From assembly GCA_902702965.1 (NCBI GenBank), contig CACRXP010000090.1, forward strand, positions 598,227 to 662,226: DNA of 64,000 bases, given 5' to 3'. Of the stretch, positions 11,487 through 24,020 are shown one piece after another. Numbering within the stretch: the stretch's first letter is position 1; each line of letters begins with the position of its first letter. This DNA comes from Spirometra erinaceieuropaei (taxonomy: Eukaryota; Platyhelminthes; Cestoda; Diphyllobothriidea; Diphyllobothriidae). The notes below the pieces were generated by a model. That model was not told the DNA's origin. It did not search any database and saw nothing but the letters and a program-made list of their open reading frames with translations. The translations under genes were made by a program, and so were the position numbers.

Positions 11487-12429
11487 CGCGCTCAAGTGAC
11501 TGCAATTTCGAAGGTACGAAGAAGGAACACGGACTAGTCGACTATGCACTCCTCGAGTGCTTGGCATTCATTGAAGGCCATCCCGTTTCACCCGGTGCGG
11601 CTGTGGTCCTTATTTGCTGACTGGTTGTCGGCCGAGTCCAGTACTCTTTCCTATTGGGTGCTGGTCGTATGAGGCGCCGGTTGGCCTCGGTCAAGAATAA
11701 AATGAACCAACACCGTGAGAGGGGTGTAAACACACTGCAGATTTCACATAAACATGTGCAAATCAACCACGAAATTCCGGTGATTACAGTGCGATCGGTT
11801 CATGGACAAAGAAGTCCACCGCAGTTTTCGGATCCTAGCCTTGTGTAAACAATTCTTCGTCAACATTTACTCCTTCCGTTAGTCGACTGATAGGTTTGTT
11901 CAGACACGTTAAAACCTTGCCACCGTTACAGTCGATCACTCTTGAATGATTACTAGCGTTGACATTTATTCTTTGATGACCGTCAAAAACTTCTTCCGTT
12001 TATGATTCCTGCAGTCAAATGATCATCTAATAAAGTTTCCTTCGAGTCAGACGGTCCAGAAAGAGGAAACTGCCTAAGCTCGTCAGGTGACGAAAAGAGA
12101 TTCTTCGCAATTACCAGTCTGTATCCGTCCTGCGTAAGACTTCACCGGTAGATAATTCTGTTGAAGGAAAAGAGTATAAATTTGCACATTTGCATTTGGT
12201 ACAAAGGGCATGAGACTGATTTGATTTTCAGCTAGCATTTGGAAATTGAGGGTATTTGATATTTTTGCAGTGTCTTATACGAAACTTTACATGATTAATA
12301 ACTGATGTGTACTATTTAATCATTTTCCCACAATTTCTTTCAAAGTACAATTTTAAAGCATATAGGCCTTTGATAATGGACATAAAAATAAGAGATGTGT
12401 TAACTTTCCTTGCATGTGACATTACCGTG
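11487..12429. other. 5' region of F-spondin; intergenic
   Basis: This should contain the F-spondin promoter and 5' untranslated region. I see no confident TATA or initiator element, and no upstream exon of the CRAL-TRIO gene could be identified here. Confidence 0.4.
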
Positions 12430-13380
12430 CCATCAATATCAACAGAGCCTGAGGAAGGGTCCACAAGTGGTCGGAGAGTATATACATGGTTTCAGAAATG
12501 TCGTATTGAAAATAAGAGCCCTGAATATGGATAAGGTAAAGGACGACCATACACTCTCGACAATGAACTTTTCAAAGCTATTGTTAAGTAATGCCGGCGT
12601 TAGAGCCTCAAAGAAATTCCTGTGGCATTTAGTGTCAGTATTTAAACAGTGTGCGGCCAATTGATATGAATCGGTAAGAGGAAAGCACCCGAAAAATTGG
12701 TCCCCCATGTGTTCAATCAAAATCAAAGAGTTCTACGTTTTCTCGTGTGTTTGATTGTCTTCTTTGCCAAAGTCTGATTCATTTTTGGGTCGAAAAGAGA
12801 CGTGTGACGAAAAATGAACCCTTTTTGATAACCGAAAGCGATCAGAGCAATGATCTGATCGTTACCAAGTGTCCAACCATTCCCCGAAACCGAAGTTGCA
12901 TCAGCAGAAGATGATGGTAACTGTCTGGTGGTTTGCTATTGCTGTTGTCCACAGCAGATTCCTCGACACCAATAAGGGTATCACAGCAGACGGTTATTGC
13001 AAGCAACTCGAAGAAACGGCACCTGCACTAGTGAATCTACGTAGCACGGTTCTGTTTCACGGAAACTCACGGATGGCACTACAGAAACCCAGTGAATTAG
13101 GGCACGAAATCGGCCTGTTTTTCCCGACAACCTAATACTTTCCTGACAACCAACAGCAAATTCAGATCACGCATTTAACAGTATACCACAATGGATGATA
13201 GTGCAGCGTTATAGTCCAAGTGAAACATTTGGCTGCTCATGGAGCTATTTGTGACGGATCGCTAACCATTGACTGAATATTGGCTGTCAATGAAAAGCAT
13301 GAGTATTTCAGAAAGTTCGTCTCTTTCAAACAGACAAGAATTACCAAACAAGTTTGTACGCGCGGCGCGGAGCAAACGTT
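12430..13380 (+). pseudogene. Decayed mariner transposase
   Basis: Short frame-shifted blocks follow the order of a mariner transposase. A WFQK block and a GRPYTLDNELFKAI-like block (the helix-turn-helix linker region) lie near 12470-12590. A VPHVFNQNQR-like block lies near 12700. VTVWWFAIAVVHSRFL, ITADGYCKQLE and ALVNLRSTVLFHGNSR lie at about 12910-13080, matching the family's SVWW, INADLYCxQL and ALVNRxGVVFHxDNAR. Stops and frameshifts break every block, so the copy is dead. Terminal repeats were not found, so the limits are approximate. Confidence 0.7.
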
Positions 13381-13773
13381 GACATCGAATTTTATGGAAA
13401 ATCATCCGTTCTAGGAACCATTTCCGAAACTATTACCATTTTTATGCCTTTTGACCTCACAATTTGATCAGCCACGAAAGCGTTGATTCCATTTCGTTTT
13501 TACCGGAGTAATGCGGGGTTTGAGGATGGTTTTAATAGTTTAACGGCTTACTTTTACGAAATATGCCAACGCGGTCTGGCAGAAGAATACTGCTGATGAC
13601 ATTAGCTGTCCCAGGCTCAGTGAGAAAAATCGCTTGCATCGAGATAAACATCGTATTTGACACTTTGTGTTCTTTGGTGTTTCTAAGTCCAAACATTGCC
13701 ATTTCATAGGACGGGGAGCCTATGGCCGTAATCTATCGGCTCGGCTTTGACCACACTACTTTCGGACATTAAA

Positions 13774-13800
13774 CCCCCCCCCCCTTCGCCCTCCCCCCCC
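13774..13800 (+). repeat. Poly-C tract upstream of the CRAL-TRIO exon
   Basis: Two C runs (11 and 8 bases) lie about 40 bases before the acceptor of the CRAL-TRIO exon, inside its pyrimidine-rich region. The minus strand is G-rich and could form a quadruplex. Confidence 0.8.
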
Positions 13801-13841
13801 TGTGCGATCTAATAAACCGTTTTATATTTCTCCTCTGCAAG

Positions 13842-14440
13842 GCATGAGCACGGCTGCCTGTCATCCACGTCTGGCCTATGACTGCGCGCAGATCCTGTCC
13901 AATCATTACCCAGAGAGACTAGGAAAGGCCTTTTGTACTCTACCCGGTACGGCCTTCCAGGCCGCGTGGAAAGCTATTCGCGGCTTCCTGCCTATCAATA
14001 CAGTCTCCAAGGTGAAAATCATCAATTCTAAGACGAAGATGCGCAGCTACTTTGAGGAAATTTTCTCACCAGACATGGTTAACTGGATGATAGAGGAGAT
14101 CGAGCTGAATAAGAAGAAGAACATTACGCCAGATCAGCGATCCTTTTGGCTTTGCCCAGCCGCCGGAGTGCACGATCCGCGCGGTTCACCAGAGTACACC
14201 GCCAAGTGGTTGTCACATCATCCATCCGGACACCGACCTCACCCAAACATTATTGATCATCTGGAACACGGTCTTAGCAGCCCGGCAGCCATACCTCCCT
14301 CAGCAAGCTCCGACGATCTCGAGAGTAGTGTCATCAGCTCGGAAGATGAGACCGAACTGGATGACGAGAAGGCATCTGATTTTCTAAAACACCTGCCCAC
14401 AGAGTACCAAATCCCCACAGATGCCAGTTTACTGTCCTAG
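13842..14440 (+). CDS. CRAL-TRIO (Sec14-like) protein, last exon
   Basis: CRAL-TRIO proteins bind lipids or other small hydrophobic ligands and move them between membranes. The exon begins after a pyrimidine-rich acceptor ending GCAAG and completes a Gly codon (phase 1 entry). GMSTAACHP, then ILSNHYPERLGKAFC, TAFQAAWKAIRGFLP and TVSKVKII follow the second half of the domain (family pattern: NHYPERLG, W..I..FL, T..K..F). It continues past the domain with a basic stretch and an acidic Ser-rich tail (SSEDETELDDEKASDF), then stops. The length is about 199 residues with the shared codon. The 5' exons were not found in the window. An open frame from a GTG at 13802 exists but crosses the acceptor and is not the start. 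Confidence 0.8.
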
Positions 14441-16522
14441 CTAAGGCCACCCTGGAAAATAAGATGTAAGCAAGCCCTCAGCACCCCCCCCCACCCTCCC
14501 TGACTCAAATATCACTTGTTCTTCTGTTACATAAACAGTAGTGCATTCCGGGAATGTTTTGACCTATTTCGACTCTCTTGCTTCTCTGATCTGTTGCTCG
14601 CGAGGATCATTTGTGTACTCGAAGCATGTCCTTTCTATTTGTTTTGGTCCACTTTGGGACTTTTCTCATGGGCTTTCAGCTTCCAATTTTACGATATATA
14701 AACGGTGAGTGGATACCCTAATATGAGCTTCTATTTATCTGCTAGAAGAAGTATCGGAATGTAGGTGCCGAAATGCATATACTGTCTGATATAAGGACCA
14801 CAGGAAATCGCATATTGATTATTTTGCTTAGTTCTCATATATGAAGGTGTCGTGACATCCGGAGAACGAAATAGGGTATGGTGATTTGTAATCATTTGAG
14901 GACAAGAAAATCTACTAATTTTTCCTCTAGAGTCTATTAGTTCTAAAGTGAGGTGTGTGACTCATGAGGTTGGAGGGCCGGAATGCATATTTGTACTGAA
15001 ACATTTACCTGGTATTTGGAATTTTTCTCATTCTGCCAGGACAAAGAAGACCAAGTGATTTTGAAACAAACGAACAGGCCGTCAGAAGTCGCATTCTATG
15101 AAGACTGTATCAACATCGCAAGAATTTACGGTCGCTTACGTGTATAGTCGAGGTTTTTTGGTTATGAGTGTGACTCACAGAGTGCGGCCGGTCGTCCTCG
15201 CTTGGGGTAAGTCAAAACTTGTTCCATATTGGATGGTGGCATACGTCGGCCGGGCAGCACTACGTTCACACGAGTGCTTAACTGGTGTCTTGCGTGCATG
15301 TGACAAGAGTTAAATGGAGGTTCAGCCCACGTCGGGAAATGCCTCCAACTCCAGACACAATTGATTTAACTCAGACAGACCAGGCCAAGGAAAGAGAAAA
15401 TAGTATAATATCGAATCGAATGTTAGGTTTCCTAATTATAGGCAACGACATCGGCTACTGTACCCGATTTATTCCCTAGTCAGCTTGACTCAGCACTGTC
15501 TTCGGTGCGTCGTCTGAGAGGAGAGATCTTGGGGTCCATCCAAAGCGAGTCAGTCAATTATTATTCTCTTCTTCTAATAAACAGACAGGTCTTATGCCTT
15601 CACAACAAGATAAAGGCTCACCAGCTGGCAGATTAATTAAGCTTTGCTCCGGGCGAGGAATAGTCTACAACGACTCCTTTCCTATTCCACTCACTGTAGT
15701 CAACGAGCCCTACCATTGAGCCACAGGCCTGTCTTTCTGTCAGTTGCAATCAAGAACTGTTGGAATTGTTTTCGCCGACTGGACAACGGACCCTTGGCTC
15801 AATGACAGAACGTCCAACCCCATGACCAGAGATTCTGAGTTCGAGTCCCAAGTGCCCCAAACCTGGGACTGGGCACAGCTGATTGTCGCTCCAGTCGCCC
15901 TTATCTTTGCATGTGCCCCTTTTAGCATGTATGCCTCTTCACAAATGGATTGCGTTCGAGGGCTCTACATTCAATCCCAAGGCACAACGGGACAAGCATG
16001 CCCTTTAACCCAATCGGCGAACGCAGTTCCAACATTGACCCTTGTCTCTTTCTTCTATTTTGGACCAGGTCCGAGAGTAGTAGTGGTTAGAGTTCACTCC
16101 TGACATTAACCACTGCCGAAGGCTTTATAACAAATCTGACGCGCATAAGCCTATTTCAACGCACCTTCGGCCGTGGCTTAGTAGACTGCAAACTGGCGGG
16201 GTCTACGCAGAACTGAGGACCACACAAAGATGGCGCCTTCTTCATGTGATTTTTTTGACACTCCCACATAAATAGAGTCTGAGACTCTCTGCCCCCTCGA
16301 ATAAAGCCTCTCCTATTGGGAGTAAAGATGCGTTATGTGCATGCTATTTCACATTTCTAAAAATCAGCTTTCGGACATACCACCGACATCCTCCGTGAAC
16401 AGTGGTAATCCTAATGTGTAACGCTAGATTACCATGTGTCCCAGGACCCAAATAAAATGGCGGATCTTATTTAAGCATTTGCGACGTATAATGGAGCTCG
16501 CACATTACAGATACGCGATATT
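14441..16522. other. Downstream of CRAL-TRIO; no gene recognised
   Basis: No clear AATAAA follows the stop closely. At about 15790-15850 there is a pol III-like pair: an A-box-like TGGCTCAATGACAG and a B-box-like GAGTTCGAGTCCC, suggesting a tRNA-derived SINE head. No cloverleaf could be drawn. The rest is unrecognised. Confidence 0.4.
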
Positions 16523-17231
16523 NNNNNNNNNNNNNNNNNNNNNNNNNNNNNNNNNNNNNNNNNNNNNNNNNNNNNNNNNNNNNNNNNNNNNNNNNNNNNN
16601 NNNNNNNNNNNNNNNNNNNNNNNNNNNNNNNNNNNNNNNNNNNNNNNNNNNNNNNNNNNNNNNNNNNNNNNNNNNNNNNNNNNNNNNNNNNNNNNNNNNN
16701 NNNNNNNNNNNNNNNNNNNNNNNNNNNNNNNNNNNNNNNNNNNNNNNNNNNNNNNNNNNNNNNNNNNNNNNNNNNNNNNNNNNNNNNNNNNNNNNNNNNN
16801 NNNNNNNNNNNNNNNNNNNNNNNNNNNNNNNNNNNNNNNNNNNNNNNNNNNNNNNNNNNNNNNNNNNNNNNNNNNNNNNNNNNNNNNNNNNNNNNNNNNN
16901 NNNNNNNNNNNNNNNNNNNNNNNNNNNNNNNNNNNNNNNNNNNNNNNNNNNNNNNNNNNNNNNNNNNNNNNNNNNNNNNNNNNNNNNNNNNNNNNNNNNN
17001 NNNNNNNNNNNNNNNNNNNNNNNNNNNNNNNNNNNNNNNNNNNNNNNNNNNNNNNNNNNNNNNNNNNNNNNNNNNNNNNNNNNNNNNNNNNNNNNNNNNN
17101 NNNNNNNNNNNNNNNNNNNNNNNNNNNNNNNNNNNNNNNNNNNNNNNNNNNNNNNNNNNNNNNNNNNNNNNNNNNNNNNNNNNNNNNNNNNNNNNNNNNN
17201 NNNNNNNNNNNNNNNNNNNNNNNNNNNNNNN
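16523..17231. other. Assembly gap (709 N)
   Basis: A run of N. The 287-residue frames crossing it are artefacts. Confidence 1.
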
Positions 17232-18336
17232 TCAGGCCTGAAATGTCAGTCTTCCGTCCGGCACGATTGTAAGAGACCAGGGAAAAGTGATAATTAGTCA
17301 AGGCTCGAAAAGTGGGAACTAAGGGGACCAACACTCAAAATCTACTCACGGGCTCCTAATAGAAAAAAAGCCCCGGAGTTCGCATTAGTCGTACCGGACA
17401 TCTCGGTCTCAATTGCGGTAGGAGAGGTCACAACACATGGGGAACTTCGCTGAGGAGTTTTGCACATGACAATCCACTGGGCATCTGCCTGCCTGCCCCT
17501 ACCTAGAGTGCGGCATCAACGTGGGACGCGCTGCATTGGGCCTAGCGGTGGAGACGGGCGAAGCGGCAGCCGTTGTTTCCAGCCACCATTTCTTCAGTTT
17601 CATCGCTAACTACAACTCCGTTCCTGAATTTTTGACGTCCTTTCGACATCCAGCTGCACTCGCAAAGGCCTAAGCGCTTAGTTTTTCGCAAAAAGCATCA
17701 TCAGTAGCTGTTTAACGCTCCCTAAACAACTAATCAAACCAAAAACACAGCAGAGCATCAGTGATTTCATCCGCGTGACGCAAGAGTTGGTCGGCGATCA
17801 CTTAGGCGAATTCTGCGTTGCTTCCTGTGCCAGTCCACTGTCGTCTGATATTCTTCTGCAAACTCTTCGACTCTTATTGTGTTTATGAAGGCAGCTGTGG
17901 CCCATTGTGTCAGCCCTCGGACCATATTACTAGCCGTCACACCGTAGTGGCGAAAAAGTCGTTATTCACAGGCCAATATTGAAATAAAGCAGAGGAGTCG
18001 ATCCCCGGGACAGTCAGTATATTTATCTAGGCTTTTTGATCCAACAATATTAAAAAAAACTATCCAAAACAATAAATTTATATCGGTACTCATTGCATGC
18101 AGGTCATGAACGTTATCGGAAACAAATTGGACTGGGAGGTCTGTCTGTAAGAGCTAAATGTTATTTGGGTGCAAGCTACTGTCTTTTTGGTGGTCTTCGT
18201 CATTTTCATTGTGTTCACAAGGTCGAAAACACAGCCTACTTTTTGAGTTGTGGTTGCTGGCGCGTTACAGTGGACCATCCCGACGTACTGCCAATTAATG
18301 TCAGCTTGTTTGAATATTCAGCCGTCGCAGGATTTA
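17232..18336. other. Unrecognised stretch
   Basis: No gene or known repeat seen between the gap and the second fold-back element. Confidence 0.4.
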
Positions 18337-19331
18337 CAGTAGATGTGTTAACTCATGAAATGTCGACCAAAATTTCGAAATGCTTTCTCGTTTCGAAAAG
18401 ATCAATTGAGTAGTGTTGTAAAACTTATCATGATGCAGCATAAATCTATAATGATTCAGTTACCTCAGGGTGTCGGCTTTCGAAAGAACTTACTTTCGGC
18501 TGCATGCAAGATCTATACTCTGCAAAAAATGACCACTTAAGTAGCATGCAATTTTCTCATTGATTTTCGATGCCCTTGAAAATTCAATTTTATTTCATGG
18601 AAAACATGCATAAAAATATTCATTATTTTACTTATTCCGCAGACAATCACGTCTTCTTTCAATTTCATACTCAAAAGAAGAGTATAATTCGGTCTTAAAA
18701 AAGTTTCTAATTGTGAGATTTTTTAATACCGTTAAATGGCCGTTCATGAAACGTCATGTATCTGCATTTACGAATATGGCTTGTAAAGTCAACAATATTG
18801 CTCAAATCCACTGCTTTATTTTATGAACTTCATATAGTCTCCTCTTAACACCGTAGAGAAATGCATGGTTTTCCGTACACGGAAAATATACAGCTCGTAG
18901 TTTTAAAACCCTGAATGCAAGTGTAACAGCAGGTCGGGTTGTAAATTATTCGGGAATTAGAAAAGTTTTTTAAAACCGAATAATACTCGACTTTTGAGTA
19001 TGAAATTGGAAGAAGACGTGATTTTCTACCGAATAAGTAGAAGAATAAATATTTTTATGCGCGTCTTCCATATAATATAATTGAATTTTCAAGGGCATCG
19101 AAAATCAATGAGAAATTTGCATGCTACTTAAGTAGTCATTTTTTGCAGGATATAGAGCTTGCATGCAGCCGAAAGTAAGTTCTTTCGAAAGCCAGCACCC
19201 TGAGGTAACTGGATCATTATAGATTTATGCTGCATCATGATAAGTTTTACAACACTACTCAATTTATCTTTTCGGAATGAAAACGCATTTCGAAATTTTG
19301 GTTGACATTTCATGAGTTAGCATATCTACTG
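18337..19331. mobile_element. Fold-back (palindromic) Tc1/mariner-like MITE, copy 2
   Basis: A 995-bp element with TA on both flanks (18335-18336, 19332-19333), starting CAGTAGAT and ending ATCTACTG. The symmetry is shown by two nearly identical 61-codon frames on opposite strands (18355-18540 plus, 19128-19313 minus), both centred on 18834. It is therefore a near-complete inverted repeat with arms of about 490 bp. No transposase is present. A TA target site with CAGT termini is typical of the Tc1/mariner superfamily. Confidence 0.9.
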
Positions 19332-19884
19332 TAGCTTGCGTAATCGCAATGACGATGGCGGCACTGGATTTGCTAGATGACACCGAACCGTCCTTGATCT
19401 CTTTTGGGTATACCAGCTTCTGGTCAGTATACGATATAGATACCAAATTCTGCTCGGGTGTGGCCCGTGCACTCATAATCATTTCCAACGTATGACCAAA
19501 GTGCTAAAGACGTAGTAGATGGCTCAATCTCTTACTCCATGGAGAATTACTGAGGTGCCGATTTAGAAAATCTCAGGGAGACCGATACTTACGATCATAT
19601 CATGTGTGCATAGTCCTGCTCGTTCTTCCACGTCGCTGTATGGGATTTTAGCTCTTTCAGAAGCTACTTCCGCATAGTTATGTCGATTCAGCATCGCGCG
19701 GTTACTATATGTATCCCTCAAACAGACTACGCGGTCGATGCACTGAATCAAAAGGAGTGAGGTTTGGTAGGCGATATTGCAATGTGCGGCCCTAGCATAT
19801 GTGAACATTGGGGATGTGGTCCCACGCCCATGTGCAGGCCGACGCCTTACCACTTGAGATTTGAGTCACCCCCTTTTTTCTTTT
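19332..19884. other. Unrecognised stretch
   Basis: No gene seen. On the minus strand just beyond the dispersed repeat (about 19835-19865) is a tRNA-like AAGTGGTAAGGCGTCGG block, possibly part of a SINE. Confidence 0.3.
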
Positions 19885-20098
19885 TGTGCAAAATCCTGGT
19901 CAGTATAGAGTGCGTTAATACGTCTAGGTGCGGGTTTTTTGGAGTGCCAGTCACGTGTGTCCTCTCCTGCCCCGGTCTTTTAACTCTGCCATGAAACCAG
20001 GTCCAGGTAGAGGAGGAGATAGTGTGAAGGACGCGGCGCAAGTCTACCACCACTTTAAACTAACTCACGCGCAATTCATTGTTCATGATCTCACCCTG
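19885..20098 (-). repeat. Dispersed repeat family D1, copy 1
   Basis: Read on the minus strand it contains GCGCGTGAGTTAGTTT, GTAGACTTGCGCCGCGTC, CTACCTGGACCTGGT and TGACCAGGATTTT. These occur in the same order in the copies at 46997, 56950, 60623 and 62486. Confidence 0.65.
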
Positions 20099-22099
20099 CT
20101 GTGGAGCACATGGTGAATATCGTCAGCAATAACGGTCTAACTCTCGTGCAATGGCTAGGACAACAAATTGCCACTTCAAGGAACAGGAGAACGATAGCCA
20201 TCAAATGCTCTGCCAGCCGACCATGATTTTAAGGCAATGTACACCTTGCAGCTGATAAACATGCCAGTGTCCTTCCCTATCAGTTTCAAGTCGGACTGAA
20301 TTGGCCTACTCAAGCAGCCTGCAATGATAGTCGTCTTTTAGATAAACACATGAGTGACTGACCAGGAAAGAGGACCACTTTGGACGCTCGCTAAATGGCC
20401 CGCCAGTCCGTAGACCTTGGTGCCATTGTGCAGGCCCGCCTCCCTGTGAAGTGACCAAATGGAAGACTGAGCGTCGAGCCTACTGGCTCCTTCTCAATAC
20501 GGTCTTTTTGACACTCACTGATACGACACCCGAACTGCCCTCGTAAGAACCTCGTACCATGTTGTGTGTGGCAAGCGTGGACTAATTGATTAGCTCTGTC
20601 AGCCACTGCGTCCGAGCCCACCTTCGGTGATCTTGAAAGTTCCATGCCATCGGAGCAGTGAGAGTGATGAGCGGGGAGACGGTGCGGCAGATTCCTCTCA
20701 AGTCTGCGCGCACAAGTCACCGGTGCTGCGTCCTCTCCACTGGACGCATGGTAAGCGCCGTCGTTCGCGACAATGGAACAGTTGCACAAAACGATTAAAG
20801 GAAGCGGAGCAGAATACATTTTCCTGCGGAGCGGCCGTTCTGATGAAATACAACAATGCGCTGGACCCCTCTTTGGATTAAAACTGATGGGGTCCCGATT
20901 TTGACTTTCCCGCAGAATCGGCGACAGTGTCAGCACAGAGGCTTTCATTGCAGGGCCAGGACTACCAGAATTCGCAGCTACGAAAATACATGCCAGAACT
21001 GTCTGTATTTCCTCCGCATGTTTGGGTTCAGGGACCAAAATGGTCATTCATAGAGTCGTCTATGAATGGTTAAACAGGCAGCACACCACTTTCGCCACCA
21101 CGTGGTTGAAGGTATCCACAAAGTTGACAGATTCACTGTACATATATCAGCCTACTTAAATCGCGGAAGTAGGCATGATGTATAAACTCACGTGCATGCA
21201 TCTACGTGTCTAACCGTGATAAAGGAGGTGTGCGTCCACAAATTACGCAGTGACCACTGCCAATGCGTCTATAAGATCAGACTACGAGCGTAAATCCAAT
21301 CCACTCATAAAATTGAACACAAATCCTGAAGTTTGAAGGTAAGAACAGTTGGGAAAGTAGACGGTCATCCGTTCTGTATTACCGTGGCAGAGGGCAGTGG
21401 ACACTCACGCTGCCAATGTCAGTACTTTTTCGATGATAACGACAGGATAGTCAACTGCTCTTAAGTATGTGAACATAGGGGCTGTTGCAAGCCGAATCGT
21501 CCACTGGTGATACAAAAATGGATGTAATTAAGACAGCGTTAGATTCAGAAGAACTAACCGACACGTGATGTTGCGGAAATTCAGAGATCCGCTGACAGGG
21601 CAGAAAGAAAGGACTTTCACCGTCCTTAAATTATCTTTGATGCACTCCCGCTCTTCCCAAAGGAAACGATTCCGGTTCCGTAGAAACTGTGGATCAATTT
21701 TGTGGTGTTAACTTTTGCGGTGCCCCGGCAGGATATGACCGGTTCGGTGCGGCTGTAATCCACAGGTACCAACTAGATTCCCTTAGATCTAGAAATACGG
21801 CAGTTTTAAACTTTTCGTCTCGATGAGAATAGTCTTCCGGAAGTTGAAGAGATACGGACAGAGTTCGTTTAACTTCAGGACTCCGATTACATATCTCAAC
21901 GGGGCTCGGAAGCGCAGTACTACATGAATTATGGCTTTCGTACCATATCTCTATTATAAAAATCAGAAGCCTGCAAGCTCTCGTCCTTCGTTACTGCTTC
22001 AGTTTATACTAAAAGTTGGGCGTTGCTTCAGGAACACAATAAGGATTTCTAAAACTACTGAACAACCAACAGTGTTTTCGAAGTGCAACAGATACATGA
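20099..22099. other. Unrecognised stretch with a long open frame
   Basis: A 218-codon minus-strand frame at 20391-21047 is the longest unexplained frame here. It has no domain, repeat or splice pattern I recognise, and the plus strand is also open in pieces. It may be a retroelement remnant or chance. Confidence 0.3.
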
Positions 22100-23330
22100 A
22101 AATAACGGTATATTAGGCCCAGATTCTACAGCATCTTCGTCTACTTAAGCACCCTGAACTGGAAAATAATCGAAAAAATGATGAAAAACTTCGGGCTTGG
22201 CATGATAATGCAGAAAGATTATCATCTAAGCAACAATGCAATGGCTCACGACAGCCTGAGAAGATTCCACGTTGACAGGTAATGTGGTGCAGGTTTAGAC
22301 ACTGGCTCTACGGATCTGCAGCCTCATTTTTCAGTAGAAAATCAGTTCGAAATTGGCACTAACTGCGGAAGTGAGGGGAAGGTATTTAATCCTGGTATCT
22401 GGAGGTAAAAATGATACTATAAAATATGAGCACATACTGAAAACCATAATCGAGACAAGGAAGTAACGGAGGGGGATTTTTTTCACTGGATGGACCAACT
22501 TCGGATCGATAATAAATATGGAGCAAACGTCTGTCCTACATCAACCGGTCTCATATGCTAAATGCAGTGAACCTGAGATAGTTGTCGTTGAAATTCACTC
22601 CGTCGTCGGGAACTAATTTTCATACCTGAGAATCGCCATTTCCAGTAACATATAAAACACTAGGCAAAATTACATCCTGGCTAAATAAACCAACCAGGCC
22701 TAAGGCGGGCCATAAAAGTCGACTCGAAAAGAGTACTACATCGTCCTTAACGTTCAACTGAGGGTGTAGAATGCCGTTGTTAGGAAAACACTCATTCTAA
22801 GGCGTGGAGCTTTACAAAGGCGAAGACGATTAAAGATCTGGAAACGAAAGGATTCCGAACACCGAGGTCTTGGACTGGACTAGTCTGTTCACCATCTTTT
22901 CTGGGATTTAGATTATCTAAGCAAAACTGAGCAGCCATATAGCGAGGAGGACTAATGTGTTGCTTTCGAATAGGATTTTCCATTATGACGTGACTATGGA
23001 TACTCTCAAACAAGAAGGATAGAAATGATCTACGCGAAGCAATTTAGTGATTCTCCAAAAGTGCCTCAGAATTAACCCAGAATCCTAGGTAACACTAGAT
23101 CAAGATGGACAGGCTGGCAAAACAAACAGGAAAGATAGAAAAACCGTCATCAACTCCAGCATAACTCAAACTTTCAGGGAGAATGTAGAAGCGTAAAAAT
23201 ATACAAAGTCGCGAGCCAACTTCATCGATATTCAAATTCTGTCTGCATGCCTTCGCTGGTGACACAAGTTCAGGATCAATACTGGTTCTTTTTGTCATCA
23301 TTCAAACATCCGTTTCAGTGCCAACAAGAC
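22100..23330 (+). pseudogene. Possible decayed RTE-like LINE
   Basis: Around 22140-22290 the plus strand reads WKIIEKMMKNFGL and then HLSNNAMAHDSLRRFHVD. This resembles the segment of RTE-type reverse transcriptases between the FDSVD motif and the TGVRQG motif. Many stops and frameshifts follow. The assignment rests on one weak block. Confidence 0.3.
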
Positions 23331-23735
23331 CATTCAACCCAATGCCGCTAAACACATGGTTATCATGGTTGAACTTAAACACAAACTCATCTACGTTAAC
23401 CCTTCCGGACTGTCCTCGCCCTAGCTGAAAGCCATTTATCCGGCTTGCCATGGACGAACGTCGGACACTGATAAGAATGCAGCAGGAAGGCCAGCAGTGC
23501 CGACATTATTTCACCTTGCCGCCCTGGTCCCTACGCACCCTTGTTGCGTAGTTACCTGATCAGACACCCGCGCATCCATCACGGGACAGATGAAGTACTG
23601 GTGTTAGACATCACTCATTCGTCTTGCTGTGCTGCGTATCAAAGGGGACCTCAGTGGCGGGCTATCATGTATGCATACGTGGGCATGCTGGACGCACCTA
23701 ACTGAGTTGTATGCCGCTGCCTGCCGCCTCCCATT

Positions 23736-24020
23736 TTGCCATCGTTGGTCGGCTGGATACTGACTGCTGACCGGTACGTTATCGAAGAGAATACTGACAG
23801 TGAAGCCGATTCAAACCGCTGCGGAAAATTCTCTTTTCACTCTGATAAATTTGATGGCCTTTTACACTATGGTGAGGCTTTAAACATTTTAGCCAGGAGG
23901 GTTGCCAGTCGATATGGTGACATGCCCTGCATCTCAGCTGAGGGCCAGGCCGCAATGGCTTCTTTTTTATTGGACATTTTTATAACATATCTCGCATTCC
24001 TGAGGTCTCAGCTAGCCTGA
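23736..24020 (+). other. Unrecognised 94-codon open frame
   Basis: The frame encodes an acidic start (EENTDSEADS) and a mixed body ending in a hydrophobic stretch (FLLDIFITYLAFL), with a stop at 24018-24020. It has no recognised domain. It could be a terminal exon or chance. Confidence 0.2.

Noticed and set aside
16434..17334. 287-residue frames across the N run
   Set aside because: The gap hides any stop codons.
18355..19313. Two near-identical 61-codon frames on opposite strands
   Set aside because: They are the mirrored arms of the fold-back element, with no protein family; they were used as evidence of symmetry, not as genes.
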